Below, one piece after another: positions 25,012-34,410 of a stretch of DNA of 53,098 nt. The notes below the pieces were generated by a model. The model saw nothing but the letters and a program-made list of their open reading frames with translations. It did no database searches and was not told where the DNA came from. Origin of the DNA: Ruminiclostridium hungatei (GTDB taxonomy: Bacteria; Bacillota; Clostridia; Acetivibrionales; DSM-1351); contig NZ_MZGX01000034.1 of the NCBI RefSeq assembly GCF_002051585.1, positions 1 through 53,098 on the forward strand, in the 5' to 3' direction. Made by a program: the position numbers and the translations under genes. How positions within the stretch are numbered: the stretch's first letter is position 1; each line of letters opens with the position of its first letter.

Positions 25012-26042
25012 GCTGATCCTCCTGTTCGATTCATGCGTATGAGTAGGTACAATAAATATGGTGCTCCCAGGATGCCGGTAATAATTCCCACCGGAAATCG
25101 GGTGTCAAAAGCAAACTGACCGATTAAATCCGCTCCCAGTACCAGTATGGAGCCTATCAGGCCTGAAGGCAATTCATTTGGTGCACCTATACCCACAAGC
25201 CTGGCCGCAATCGGACCGGCAAGAAAAGCTACAAAGGAAACAGGTCCTGTAACTGCAGTTGCAAATGCAATTAAAAATACCGCACTTAAAATCAGCAAAA
25301 GACGGGTTAAATCGGTCCTGACGCCAAGTGTAACAGCAGACTGCTCGCCCAGCTCCAGGATTTTGAGATGTCTTCCAAGCAAGAATATCACAAGGCCAAA
25401 GGCGGCGACGACTATGAAGAGCAGAGGTATCCTGGACAGCCGCACACCGTTCAGGCTGCCGCTAAGCCATATAAGCGCACCCGGTACATCATATTGAGAG
25501 GCTCTCAGCAGCAGGTAGGAGATAACTGCGTTCAGCATGGCCTGTACTCCAATGCCGATAAGAATCAGCTTGCCCCCTGAAAAGCTGCCTCCTCTGGAAA
25601 GTGCATAAATAAGTGCTGCCACTGTGATTCCGGCAATGACGGCGGCAATTGAAACAAAAGTGCCGCTCAATTTCAGCACAAGTATGCAAAAAACCGCCGC
25701 AGCACTTGAACCGGAAGATATGCCGATGATATCCGGGCTGGCCAAAGGATTGCGGAGCATTGTCTGAAAAGTACTGCCGGCTATACCGAAGGCCATTCCC
25801 ACCAGAAGACCTGAAAGCATTCTGGGCAGTCTGAGAGTACCCACTGCAAAAGTGGCACCTTGTATCTGTTCGCCAAGCAGGACCTTCAAAACGATTTCAG
25901 GAGAATATATGGTATTTCCAAGTAAAAGGGCCGTAACGCAAAGTGTAAAGGTCAATATGCCCAGAATAACGGTCACACTGACCCAGCGCAATTTTCTCTG
26001 GCGGTAGCCGGCTGTAATTGTATCTGAATTATTTATTGTCAT
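25008..26042 (-). CDS. Ferric-siderophore ABC permease (FecCD family)
   Basis: 344-residue BtuC/FecCD-type permease with about nine to ten membrane helices. It has typical family segments: GIAGSTFQTMLRNPLASPDIIG near residue 85, the cytoplasmic coupling helix EQSAVTLGVR, and the ending around FLAGPIAARLVG. The N-terminus has an extra basic stretch (RQRKLRW). Overlaps both neighbours by 4 bases, so translation is coupled. Pairs with the second permease as a heterodimer. Confidence 0.92.
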   Translation of the reverse strand: MTINNSDTITAGYRQRKLRWVSVTVILGILTFTLCVTALLLGNTIYSPEIVLKVLLGEQIQGATFAVGTLRLPRMLSGLLVGMAFGIAGSTFQTMLRNPLASPDIIGISSGSSAAAVFCILVLKLSGTFVSIAAVIAGITVAALIYALSRGGSFSGGKLILIGIGVQAMLNAVISYLLLRASQYDVPGALIWLSGSLNGVRLSRIPLLFIVVAAFGLVIFLLGRHLKILELGEQSAVTLGVRTDLTRLLLILSAVFLIAFATAVTGPVSFVAFLAGPIAARLVGIGAPNELPSGLIGSILVLGADLIGQFAFDTRFPVGIITGILGAPYLLYLLIRMNRTGGSA

Positions 26043-27037
26043 AATGTACGCACCTTTGCTCTCATGGCAATGATAATAAGTATCGGAGCACCCAGGAAAG
26101 AAGTGACAATCCCTGACTCAAGCTCACCAGGGCTGCTGATGAGTCTTCCCAGAACATCGGATATGGTTAGAAGAATAGCTCCGCCCATGGCAGACATGGG
26201 GATGATCAATCTGAGATTAGGGCCGCAGAGCATCCGCATCATATGAGGAACCATTAAGCCGATAAAGCCGATAGGTCCTGCGAGGGCTGTTGTTGCTCCG
26301 CATAAAAGGATGCCGGACAGCGCCCCGAACAATCGGACGGTTCCCGTACGGATGCCCAGGCCTGTTGCAACGTCGTCACCCAGAGCAAGAGCGTCCAGGG
26401 CGGGGCTGACCAACAAACCAATAAGCAGTCCGGCTATCAGAAAAGGAAGCACTGTGTATATGCCTTCCCAGGTGGCCCCGCTGATGCTTCCCACCTGCCA
26501 GAAGCGAAAAATGTTCATTACCTCTGTACGGGGAAGGATTATTGCACTGACAACGGAAGATAAGGCTGCACTGGTTGCTGCACCTGCCAAAGCAAGCTTT
26601 ATGGGGGTGGCACCGCCATAGCCCAAAGACCCGATTCCATAAACAAACAGGGAGGTAACCGTGGCACCTGTTAATGCAAGCCATATATACTGGTTTAACG
26701 ATCCGATATGAAAGAGGGATATGCCGCTGACCACAAATAAGGAGGCGCCGGTATTGACACCCAGGATGCTGGGGTCTGCAATGGGATTGCGTGTGATTGC
26801 CTGCATGAGAGCGCCGGATACCCCAAGCGCTGCTCCTGCCATAATACCAAAAACAGTTCTTGGGATACGCTCATGAACTACAATATCAATTAAAGCGGTT
26901 TTTTTAGCATTTATCAAAATATCTATTATGTCAGGAATATTCACATATCGTACTCCAAAGGCAAGAGAAGCCAAAATGCACATAAAAAGAACAATCATAC
27001 TGCTAACCACTAGGGCAATTACTTTGGAGTATTTCAT
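26039..27037 (-). CDS. Ferric-siderophore ABC permease (FecCD family), partner
   Basis: 332-residue second FecCD-family permease with the motif GVSGALMQAITRNPIADPSILG near residue 70, the coupling segment GDDVATGLGIR and the GLMVPHMMR block. The heterodimer with the adjacent permease forms the translocation channel. Its start overlaps the end of the binding-protein gene and its end overlaps the next permease, each by 4 bases. Confidence 0.92.
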   Translation of the reverse strand: MKYSKVIALVVSSMIVLFMCILASLAFGVRYVNIPDIIDILINAKKTALIDIVVHERIPRTVFGIMAGAALGVSGALMQAITRNPIADPSILGVNTGASLFVVSGISLFHIGSLNQYIWLALTGATVTSLFVYGIGSLGYGGATPIKLALAGAATSAALSSVVSAIILPRTEVMNIFRFWQVGSISGATWEGIYTVLPFLIAGLLIGLLVSPALDALALGDDVATGLGIRTGTVRLFGALSGILLCGATTALAGPIGFIGLMVPHMMRMLCGPNLRLIIPMSAMGGAILLTISDVLGRLISSPGELESGIVTSFLGAPILIIIAMRAKVRTL

Positions 27038-28101
27038 TTCACTTTATCCGCTGCCTCTCCAATAATACGAAGATAATCATCAAGGGTTGCCGGAATGGAA
27101 AGTGAGCTTGGTGTCCCGGAGGCCGCCAGAGGAGTACCATCTTCAATTACCACTACAGAGCCTCTCTTGACAGCCGGAATGGTTCCAACCAGAGCATCCG
27201 CCTGCATCGCACCGAGCAATTTGTCATTACCGTAGGTGATAATAATGTCAATGTCTTCAAGGATATCTACGTTCTCAGCGCTTATCTCCAAAGCGAAACT
27301 GGTGCTTTCAGATGCCAGTTTGGTCACACTTTCAGGAGCCTTCATGCCTAAGTCTGCCAGGTATGCGGCACGAGGATCGCTGGGCAGATATACATAAAAC
27401 TTGCTTAAATCTGTGGGAGTGAAATAAAAAAAGGCGGCTGTTTTTCCGGCAATTTGCGGATACTTGTCGGTTCTTTCCTCTATTAGGGTTTCTAATTTGC
27501 CGACCAACGCTTCACCTTCAGCTTTCATACCCATACCGGCTGCGTCAAGCACTATCTGGTCACGCCAGAGGGTTTGCCAGGGCTGGGTTGGATATGCCAC
27601 AACAGGTGCTATTTCACTTAATAAATTATATTCTTCCTGTGTTATGCCTGAATAGGCCGCTAGAATCACATCGGGCCGGACATCGCTGACAGCTTCGAAG
27701 TTCAGGCCGGCAACATCGTCAAACAGAACAGGAGCAGTCACTCCCAATTCTTTAAACTTTTCCAGGGTCCAGGGCAGAAGACCGCTGTTATCCGTAACAC
27801 CATAATTTGCCTTGGAGATTCCCACAGGGACTACGCCCAGAGCCAAGGGCAGGTCCTGGTTGCCCCATGAGATGGTAGCAATACGTTGGGGTTTGCTTTT
27901 TATAACCGTCTCTCCAAAAGCATGTTTTATTGTAAGCGGATAGGCAGCTTCAGCAACAGCGGCAGTTTGTCCTCCCGCCGAAGATGTTTGAGAAGCGGAG
28001 GTATCAGCGGCATCTGAGGAATTTGATGCTGTACAACCTGATAAGGCAAGTGAGAATGTGATTACAGTTGCAAAAATTAATTGGAGTGTTTTAAATTTCA
28101 T
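27034..28101 (-). CDS. Ferric-siderophore-binding lipoprotein
   Basis: 355-residue extracellular solute-binding lipoprotein. The signal peptide ends in a lipobox (LALSGC, Cys23) followed by a Ser/Ala-rich linker. The FepB/FhuD-type fold begins near residue 55 (PLTIKHAFGETVI, PQRIATISWGNQD). It is the first gene of the operon and lies behind the iron-type promoter at 28148-28205. AAAGGAA precedes the ATG. The ligand is probably a hydroxamate or catecholate siderophore; not resolvable from sequence. Confidence 0.92.
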   Translation of the reverse strand: MKFKTLQLIFATVITFSLALSGCTASNSSDAADTSASQTSSAGGQTAAVAEAAYPLTIKHAFGETVIKSKPQRIATISWGNQDLPLALGVVPVGISKANYGVTDNSGLLPWTLEKFKELGVTAPVLFDDVAGLNFEAVSDVRPDVILAAYSGITQEEYNLLSEIAPVVAYPTQPWQTLWRDQIVLDAAGMGMKAEGEALVGKLETLIEERTDKYPQIAGKTAAFFYFTPTDLSKFYVYLPSDPRAAYLADLGMKAPESVTKLASESTSFALEISAENVDILEDIDIIITYGNDKLLGAMQADALVGTIPAVKRGSVVVIEDGTPLAASGTPSSLSIPATLDDYLRIIGEAADKVK

Positions 28102-28147
28102 AATGGTTCCTTTCTTATCCGGGTATGTAGGTAGTATATATACATTT

Positions 28148-28205
28148 GAGTTAGCATATGCTAACTCGCTAAATGAATATTACAATCATTATCAATTAAA
28201 GTCAA
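28148..28205 (-). promoter_or_regulatory. Iron-type promoter with perfect palindrome and Fur-like sequence
   Basis: On the minus strand, TTGACT (-35, 28200-28205) and TAATAT (-10, 28177-28182) are 17 bases apart. The spacer contains GATAATGATTGTAATATTC-like sequence that partly matches a Fur box. Just after the start, 28148-28167 is a perfect 20-bp palindrome (GAGTTAGCATATGCTAACTC) resembling a DtxR/IdeR-type operator. Iron-dependent repression is likely; dual control is inferred. Confidence 0.72.
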
Positions 28206-28271
28206 GAGATTTCTATAAAATTTAAAAATTATTAATAGTAAGTCCGGTGTGGAATTTCAGCTTCAGTTACG

Positions 28272-28326
28272 TATAAAGCCTGCGTCAGGGGACTGCCTCC
28301 GGCAGCCTCTTAACGCAGGCTTTATA
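28272..28326 (-). terminator. Long hairpin terminating the DUF4956/VTC transcript
   Basis: A 14-bp stem (28272-28285 with 28313-28326) encloses a second CTGCC/GGCAG hairpin. It starts 23 bases after the DUF4956 stop. The T tract is short (CTTTATA), so termination may be weak or bidirectional. Confidence 0.6.
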
Positions 28327-28349
28327 CCACTGGATTAATTCACAGTGCA

Positions 28350-29042
28350 CTATATGGCAACTCTGTCTTCATATTCCTTTAAGGTAAGTGATACATTCAG
28401 ATTTCCATTTCTGCATCTCAGTTCATCTATAAATTGCTTCTGCTCGTTGGGATTTCTCATATTAATGATATATGCAACCTCAAAAATAGTTCCAAAGTCC
28501 GCAGTCTTAACCCTTTTCAGGCTCCAGGAGGTGGTATAGCGCTCCAGGATATCGTCAAACAGGCCCATATAATTCAGGTCCTCCGGAATAATTATCTTAA
28601 GCTGCATTACTGAGCTCTGAGGCCTTGCAAAGTGTGAAAAATGCAGTATTACCATGACGAGACAGAGAACAACGACAAAAATGACTCCATATACCAGATA
28701 GCCCATTCCGCATGCCAAACCTACAGCCATGGAAAAGAACACATATGCTATATCCTTCGGGTCTCCCGGGGCGCTTCTGAAGCGGATAAGGCTGAAGGCA
28801 CCCGCCAGACTGAAGGCACGGGCAACATTATTTCCTATGAGCATTATAATTATTGAAATTATGGCGGGAAGCATAATCAGGGTGACGGTAAAGCCGGCAG
28901 AGTACCCCTCCGCCCTGTGAGTTGCGATATACACGAGGCTGACCACCAGGCCCAGTAAAAGTGACAAGCCCAGGGCAAGCAGAACACCCTGAAGGGTGAG
29001 GGTATCACCGGAAGCTGTAACAGTAAAAATAGAATCTAACAT
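28350..29042 (-). CDS. DUF4956 membrane protein
   Basis: 230-residue protein with three or four membrane helices in its first 135 residues, a conserved central motif (AFSLAGAFSLIRFRSAPGDPKDIAYVF: the charged loop SLIRFRSAPGDP is diagnostic) and a soluble C-terminal domain of about 95 residues. DUF4956 genes commonly neighbour VTC-domain polyphosphate polymerase and CotH or beta-helix surface protein genes, as here. It is the last gene of that minus-strand group. Function is unknown; a membrane partner for the VTC protein is a reasonable inference. Confidence 0.85.
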   Translation of the reverse strand: MLDSIFTVTASGDTLTLQGVLLALGLSLLLGLVVSLVYIATHRAEGYSAGFTVTLIMLPAIISIIIMLIGNNVARAFSLAGAFSLIRFRSAPGDPKDIAYVFFSMAVGLACGMGYLVYGVIFVVVLCLVMVILHFSHFARPQSSVMQLKIIIPEDLNYMGLFDDILERYTTSWSLKRVKTADFGTIFEVAYIINMRNPNEQKQFIDELRCRNGNLNVSLTLKEYEDRVAI

Positions 29043-29138
29043 TTTTTATTTTCTCTCCTTTGTCTTACATTTTTGTAGATAAATATCTTAAAGTAATATT
29101 TTACAGTATCAATAAAAGCAATACGGATTAGACTGCAA

Positions 29139-29963
29139 TCAGCCGCTTACTGCCGACTTCTGATTACCGGCCGTCTGACGGAGCCTTGCAGGAACTCCTG
29201 CAGGGATTTCCTCCTCATCAGGTGAGAAGGCATCGGAATTTTCCGCAATGGTTTCAAGATAGTAGCGCTTGTACTCAGTACCATATTTTGAAAAGCTGGT
29301 CTTATAGATTTTGAGCTCTGACAAAAGCCTTGCAAGCCATATGGGGGTGGCACGGGATATTTTTACTTCCATGAGATACTGGTCGCCGCCCAGCAACTGC
29401 TTGCCAAAGCTACCATTTTCCATGTGAAGCTCTTCTCTGCGAGTGACAATGTTGCTGTCAAAGGTTATGCGGAAATCCTTGTCGTCTTTTCCGAAAAAGG
29501 CCATTCTGGTATAGCTGATATAGGCTGCCGGTGAGACGCTGTTCTTGCTGAGGAAATACTCCAATTCGTCAATTACCTGACGGCCCATATAGCTCTTGGA
29601 GGAGGGTTTGATTCCTTTTTCAATAAAGTTATAGGCCTCCAGCAGGGTCATGGCAGCCCTCCTTTTATGCACGATGCCCAAGGTCTTCTTTTTTAATTCC
29701 AGATAAACTTTCGAGTTTAAATCAGTAGAGGGTGAATAGCTCCTCAGACGCAGTTTTTCCTTATAGAGAGGCTTTGAAAGAGACGTCCTGATTAAATTGC
29801 TGTCCACAGTATCATAATAAATATTATAGATACTATAATTCCGACCGCCCTTACAGTACTCATCGGGATTCATATATTCCTCAATTCTGGGTAGAAGCGC
29901 GTTTAGCTGCTGGATGGATATAAGAAACTTCATTTCATACCGTTTAAAAGTTGTAATGGCCAT
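29139..29963 (-). CDS. VTC-domain polyphosphate polymerase-like protein
   Basis: 274-residue cytoplasmic protein of the VTC (tunnel-fold) family, whose yeast member Vtc4 makes polyphosphate from ATP. Basic tunnel residues are visible in KRYEMKF near residue 6, KEKLRLRSY near residue 65 and VHKRRAAM near residue 92, with acidic metal ligands in YLELKKK and the ending KYGTEYKRY. No SPX domain. The ATG at 29963 has GGAGG 6 bases upstream; the longer in-frame extension is rejected. It lies between DUF4956 and the beta-helix lipoprotein. Activity on ATP is predicted from family, not shown. Confidence 0.85.
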   Translation of the reverse strand: MAITTFKRYEMKFLISIQQLNALLPRIEEYMNPDEYCKGGRNYSIYNIYYDTVDSNLIRTSLSKPLYKEKLRLRSYSPSTDLNSKVYLELKKKTLGIVHKRRAAMTLLEAYNFIEKGIKPSSKSYMGRQVIDELEYFLSKNSVSPAAYISYTRMAFFGKDDKDFRITFDSNIVTRREELHMENGSFGKQLLGGDQYLMEVKISRATPIWLARLLSELKIYKTSFSKYGTEYKRYYLETIAENSDAFSPDEEEIPAGVPARLRQTAGNQKSAVSG

Positions 29964-30151
29964 AATTAACCTCCTGTTCCCGCCGGGCAGGCACACTTCA
30001 CTGTATGCCCGCTGGACGGGATTTAACATTTTTATTAATATTTTACATTTATTTAATATTCTCTTAATATAGCTGTGGTTTAATAATACTAGATAAAGAT
30101 TAGGCTGGTATCTACGGGAAAGCCGAAAATTTCCCCCGAAGTCCGGGGCTG

Positions 30152-32155
30152 CTAATTGTTGCGTCTGCCCGGGAAACCCTGTCCTCCGCCGGGGCCACCT
30201 CCGGGGCCGCTGCGGCCTACGGTTCCTATGGTTGTCAGGAGGCCCGTAACCGTGAAGCTTTCATACTTGGTGCCTCCGCTGAAAGTTCCGCCTTCGCTCA
30301 GGCCGTTTTTTTCAGAACCGCTGGAACTGCCTCCGTAGTAAATATCATAGGTTGTACCCTTTTTTAGTTCCGGCGAATTGACTACAATAGTCTGGAAGCC
30401 TTTTGCCGGCTTGAAGGTCAGCAGCTCCTTGCCATCACCTGAGGTGATATTTATTATTGTGCCTGCCGGCATTACCTGATCGAAGGAAATCATGGCGGAA
30501 TTTTGTGTGGAGCTTGTGTCGGGAGCCTGTGCCATACCGGAACTTCCTGCAGCTATCAGGAACCCGCCGGTCATTTTAAAGGCGCCGTCATAGTCAAGAG
30601 CACCGTTATTGTTTCCTGTGGGGCCATTGACTACTACCGTACCATTTGTTATATATATTGAGCCGTTAGCATCAAGTCCGTCACCCTGAGAGTCAACATA
30701 CACATACCCTCCGTTTATTTGAAGGGAATCGCTGCCGGAGGTGTTAAAACTATTCTGTCCTGCACGACCGCCTGTTGAAGAACTGTCTGCTCCGCCGGAG
30801 ACATTTATTCCGTCATCGCTTGAGCTTACCGTTATATTTCCGTTATTAATGATTATATTTGCACTTTCAATGCCTTCATAAGCCTTTAATACATTGGTGT
30901 CGCCATTATTTATATAAATGGCCGCATCTGCATGAATGCCGTCGTCACCCGAAGAGACGGAAACAGTACCCCCGTTGATGCAAATAATGTTGTTTGAATG
31001 AATGGAATCATCCGCAGAGTCAATTTCCAGGGTGCCGCTTTCAATGGTTATACTGTCTGCTGCCTTAAGGCCTTTTTTGCTTTCAGATTCAGTAGCCGTG
31101 GAGTCTCCGGAGACACCCGTATCGGCAGGAGCACGGGTGGTGCTGTCCGCTTCGGCTGTATCTGAAGGCACGAAATCAAAGCCCCTGCCCGGGCCTCCCA
31201 TACCGGGCTGCTCGTCTGCTTTTGTTTCACCGTTGGTATAGCCTCCTCCGGAGGTAATATTGATAGCCGCTGTTTTGATTAGTATATCAGTTTCAGCTTG
31301 AATACCGTCCTCCAGAGCAATAATGTTTATAGAACCGCCTTCAATTAAAACAAAGCCTTTTTTTGCATCCTCATCATTGTTGGACTTTATACCGTCTTCT
31401 TTTGCATTAATATTTACTATCCCATCCTTGATAGCAACAAAATCTCTCCCTTTCATGCCGTCACCTGTTGAATTTAAAGTAATGTTGCCGCTCATGATTT
31501 TTAACTCATCCTTACTTGTAATAGCATTTTTGTAATTTGCGTTTATAGTCAGCGAACCCGTTCCGTTTATGGTTAAGTCTGATTTTGAAAAAATTGCCGA
31601 ATCAGGTTCGTCAGCCTCTTTATTATCAAAGACATAGTTCTTGCCGTCAGTAATATTGTTTTTTGTACCTTCAGGCAATATGAGCACTGCTTTTTTGGCG
31701 CTGGTTATACAAATTGGTGCACTTTCCGTACTGGTTATATCCGCGCCGTTTAAAACTAGCCTTACAGGCTGGTCATCCTTGGTATCCACAATTATGCGTC
31801 CATTGTTTATGGTTCCGCTTATAATATACGTGCCTGCTGAAGTAATTGTGACAATGTTTTTGCTGATTACAATTCCTTCTCCCTGACCGTTTATGGTATC
31901 AGAGGAAAAGGTTATTTTTGTCGAACTCTCACTGTCCCAGCCGGTATCCACATCTGTGGAGTCGTATTTAACCGATATATCGGTTTGTGGTGTTGGGGTT
32001 GACCCGGATTTCGCTTTTGAGGAAGTCGTAATGGCAGTATTATTACTGCTGGCGATATTTGTAGTTTGAAGTGTACAAGCTGTCAATAATGAAATACTTA
32101 AAAATATAGTTAGTATGGCTGAAGTAAATTTGTACTTTAGTTTTTTGTTATGCAA
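30152..32155 (-). CDS. Cthe_2159-type polysaccharide-binding beta-helix lipoprotein
   Basis: 667-residue secreted lipoprotein: signal peptide with lipobox LLTAC (Cys27), then a long array of short repeats with Asp/Asn/Gly turns (TINGTGSLTI, NINAKEDGIKSN, SSGDDGIHAD) typical of right-handed parallel beta-helices, and a glycine/proline-rich C-terminus (GPGGGPGGG). It matches the DUF4353 family whose Cthe_2159 member binds cellulose and acidic sugars. TTG start at 32155 with AAGGAGGGG 6 bases upstream. The pairing with VTC and DUF4956 is a known gene neighbourhood. The surface is predicted to bind calcium and polysaccharide. Confidence 0.85.
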   Translation of the reverse strand: MHNKKLKYKFTSAILTIFLSISLLTACTLQTTNIASSNNTAITTSSKAKSGSTPTPQTDISVKYDSTDVDTGWDSESSTKITFSSDTINGQGEGIVISKNIVTITSAGTYIISGTINNGRIIVDTKDDQPVRLVLNGADITSTESAPICITSAKKAVLILPEGTKNNITDGKNYVFDNKEADEPDSAIFSKSDLTINGTGSLTINANYKNAITSKDELKIMSGNITLNSTGDGMKGRDFVAIKDGIVNINAKEDGIKSNNDEDAKKGFVLIEGGSINIIALEDGIQAETDILIKTAAINITSGGGYTNGETKADEQPGMGGPGRGFDFVPSDTAEADSTTRAPADTGVSGDSTATESESKKGLKAADSITIESGTLEIDSADDSIHSNNIICINGGTVSVSSGDDGIHADAAIYINNGDTNVLKAYEGIESANIIINNGNITVSSSDDGINVSGGADSSSTGGRAGQNSFNTSGSDSLQINGGYVYVDSQGDGLDANGSIYITNGTVVVNGPTGNNNGALDYDGAFKMTGGFLIAAGSSGMAQAPDTSSTQNSAMISFDQVMPAGTIINITSGDGKELLTFKPAKGFQTIVVNSPELKKGTTYDIYYGGSSSGSEKNGLSEGGTFSGGTKYESFTVTGLLTTIGTVGRSGPGGGPGGGQGFPGRRNN

Positions 32156-32250
32156 TTGTGTCCCCTCCTTTTTATTTTACAAATGTTATTTTAAAATTCC
32201 AATGTGATGATTGTATGAATTAATGCTGATACTTTAGTAAATAATTGACA

Positions 32251-32309
32251 AAAAAAGGATTTAATTTAATTCATAACTAAAAAAGTTAAAAATTAACAAA
32301 TCCTTTTTT
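32251..32309 (-). terminator. Terminator of the metallophosphoesterase transcript
   Basis: AAAAAAGGATTT (32251-32262) pairs with AAATCCTTTTTT (32298-32309). On the minus strand a T tract follows, 46 bases after the phosphoesterase stop. Confidence 0.7.
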
Positions 32310-32354
32310 AAAAGTGTCTTAATTTTTGCGGACCGGTAATAGAAAAATATTGAA

Positions 32355-33260
32355 TTAAAGTTTGTTCAGCCAGTCAAAATAGTCCTGGAGCCTGTTGGGA
32401 CCACCCAATATATCTCTGGCAATGTACAGGGTACCATCATTTTTGACTTTTTCGCTCCATTTGACAAGACATATGGTACCGTTGGAAATCTCGATTGCAG
32501 TAATTGCATGAGGATGTATGCAGCAACCGTCGTTAAAATACGGAATCTGCCCGACTTCCGGAAAGGAGGGCCTGTGGTTGTGTCCTGCAATAAGCAGATG
32601 CTTTTCCTTGACCACCCACTGGGACAGCTTTTTTGCAATTGAGATTTTCTTTTTATAGTTCTTGGCTGCGCTGGTGGGGTCGTTGACGCCAAAGGTCTCC
32701 AGGGGCTTCCATACATATCTTACAAGGAATTTACTCAGCCTCCACAGGGTGCTGCTCATGGTATCCACCTGATGGCCATGGATCAGCAGTATTTTGTCAT
32801 CTGAATCGGTATGCCTTAAAATAAGTCCTTCGTGCACTTTCACATCGCTGAAGATAGAGGGGTCCTCCTGCTCACGTTCCTCATGGTAGCGCTGGATATT
32901 TTTGTCCACGTATTTGTAATTTCTTTTTTCCATATCGTGGTTTCCATACATTAAATACAGCCTTTTGTCGTCATGAAACTTGGACATGAGGCTGAAGACC
33001 TCCTTATGAATCTGAATAATATCCGAAAGACGCTTGTTTTCCCATAGCTCGTCGCCGTCACCCAATTCAATATAGGTAAAATTACGGTAATAGTACTGGG
33101 TCAGTGCAGAGTAAAAAATATTTCTGTTATTGATAAAATTATCTGAACGGCTTCCGTCACCTCTATGGCAGTCACTCATCAATACAAGATTGGAGGAGTC
33201 GTTAAAAGGTATTGTGTCAGATTTATTATACACTCGAGTAACCTTTTCCAGCTTATTCAT
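32355..33260 (-). CDS. Metallophosphoesterase
   Basis: 301-residue calcineurin-like phosphoesterase with all five blocks: SDCHRGDGS near residue 29, ELGDGDELW near residue 65, MYGNHDMEKR near residue 101, HGHQVD near residue 158 and AGHNHRPSFP near residue 223. It resembles UDP-2,3-diacylglucosamine hydrolase-type enzymes, but the substrate in a Gram-positive organism is unknown. It starts 11 bases after the DUF4474 gene, so the two are probably co-transcribed. The context next to a VTC polymerase makes a polyphosphate or lipid-phosphate role possible. Confidence 0.87.
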   Translation of the reverse strand: MNKLEKVTRVYNKSDTIPFNDSSNLVLMSDCHRGDGSRSDNFINNRNIFYSALTQYYYRNFTYIELGDGDELWENKRLSDIIQIHKEVFSLMSKFHDDKRLYLMYGNHDMEKRNYKYVDKNIQRYHEEREQEDPSIFSDVKVHEGLILRHTDSDDKILLIHGHQVDTMSSTLWRLSKFLVRYVWKPLETFGVNDPTSAAKNYKKKISIAKKLSQWVVKEKHLLIAGHNHRPSFPEVGQIPYFNDGCCIHPHAITAIEISNGTICLVKWSEKVKNDGTLYIARDILGGPNRLQDYFDWLNKL

Positions 33261-33271
33261 TTTTCCTCACC

Positions 33272-34315
33272 TCACTTAAGGAGCTGGCTATCGTCAATAT
33301 CAAAATTCAAGTAATTTTTAATTTTGTCAAACATGCTAAAAATTGAAGCGGTTTTTCCTATCTTGAACATTTCGGCATATAGCTCCGGAGACCCTTCCTT
33401 GACTGCATTCATTTTATCTTTCATACTGGTAAAGCCATTTGTAAGTGTCTGATATACGTCACAATTCCTTTTGAGCTGTGCCAGCATAAGCTTATCCGTG
33501 GCTGCGGACCTTGTGTAGGGCTGTCTTGTATGTGGCTTGTCGTAATGAATTGCCACGGTTGTTTTTCTGACCTCGAACTCCTCTTCGGTGTAGCCGGCCT
33601 TTAGCAGGCTCTTTAAAAAGGCATCTCTCATGCCCCTGCTTTTAAAGGAGATATAAACATCCATGGAAAGCTCCGAGGGCTCGGAATATTCACCCAGCTT
33701 AAAGGCTGTAAGCCACCAGTGTTTAGCCTTTCTGGTTATAAGCTTTTCTCCGTTCTTATAAAGGACAAAGGCCATATATAACCTGTCTCGATTACTGGCG
33801 CAGTAGTAGAAGGTACCGTCGAAAACCCCCGGAATATTCAAATCAGGCCAGGTACTGGAATAGACGCCTATTTCGCAGCCGGTGGTCATGCCGTATTGAC
33901 CCTTCCAGAACTCAATAAGCCAACGTCTTCCGCCATATGAAAAGCGTATGGGCTCACTGTCAATAATCATGCCGAGAGGAGCGGCAGCTTCATCATAAAG
34001 CCTGCAGTAGCCCATGCTTCTCTGCCAGGCATACATCGTAGAAAAAAAGATATCATTTTTGGGACTATAGGCATAACCGGCAGTACCAATAAGTTCATCT
34101 ATGGTACCGCCAGCGTCATCATCTCTTTCCTGGGTATAGTCTTTCCGGGCAGCCAGGTAATACCTTCTGGCTGCCAACTTGTAGGAAAGCCAGGAGGATA
34201 TATGTTCATAGAAAATAGGACCTGCCAGGGCCGCTACAAAAATTGCAATCAGGAAAATTGAGAACCAAAGATTAAAGCTTACAATATCATTGGTTAGCAG
34301 TGGAATAATTAACAT
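33272..34315 (-). CDS. DUF4474 membrane-anchored protein
   Basis: 347-residue protein with one N-terminal membrane helix (about 8-33), a basic segment (KLAARRYYLAARKDY) and a DUF4474 domain (about 65-270: DELIGTAGYAY, AWQRSMGYCRLYDEAAA, WLIEFWKGQYG, GCEIGVY). The domain is found in Clostridia proteins of unknown activity. It precedes the metallophosphoesterase by 11 bases. The aromatic-rich, cysteine-containing core may bind a ligand, but nothing more can be claimed. Confidence 0.78.
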   Translation of the reverse strand: MLIIPLLTNDIVSFNLWFSIFLIAIFVAALAGPIFYEHISSWLSYKLAARRYYLAARKDYTQERDDDAGGTIDELIGTAGYAYSPKNDIFFSTMYAWQRSMGYCRLYDEAAAPLGMIIDSEPIRFSYGGRRWLIEFWKGQYGMTTGCEIGVYSSTWPDLNIPGVFDGTFYYCASNRDRLYMAFVLYKNGEKLITRKAKHWWLTAFKLGEYSEPSELSMDVYISFKSRGMRDAFLKSLLKAGYTEEEFEVRKTTVAIHYDKPHTRQPYTRSAATDKLMLAQLKRNCDVYQTLTNGFTSMKDKMNAVKEGSPELYAEMFKIGKTASIFSMFDKIKNYLNFDIDDSQLLK

Positions 34316-34410
34316 AATAACTCACCCCGAATATACTGTTTATACATAATATTCAAATTTAGAGAGTTATGTTAAAGTTGTTAAGAAGTTTTATATTTAT
34401 TGGAGGGAGA

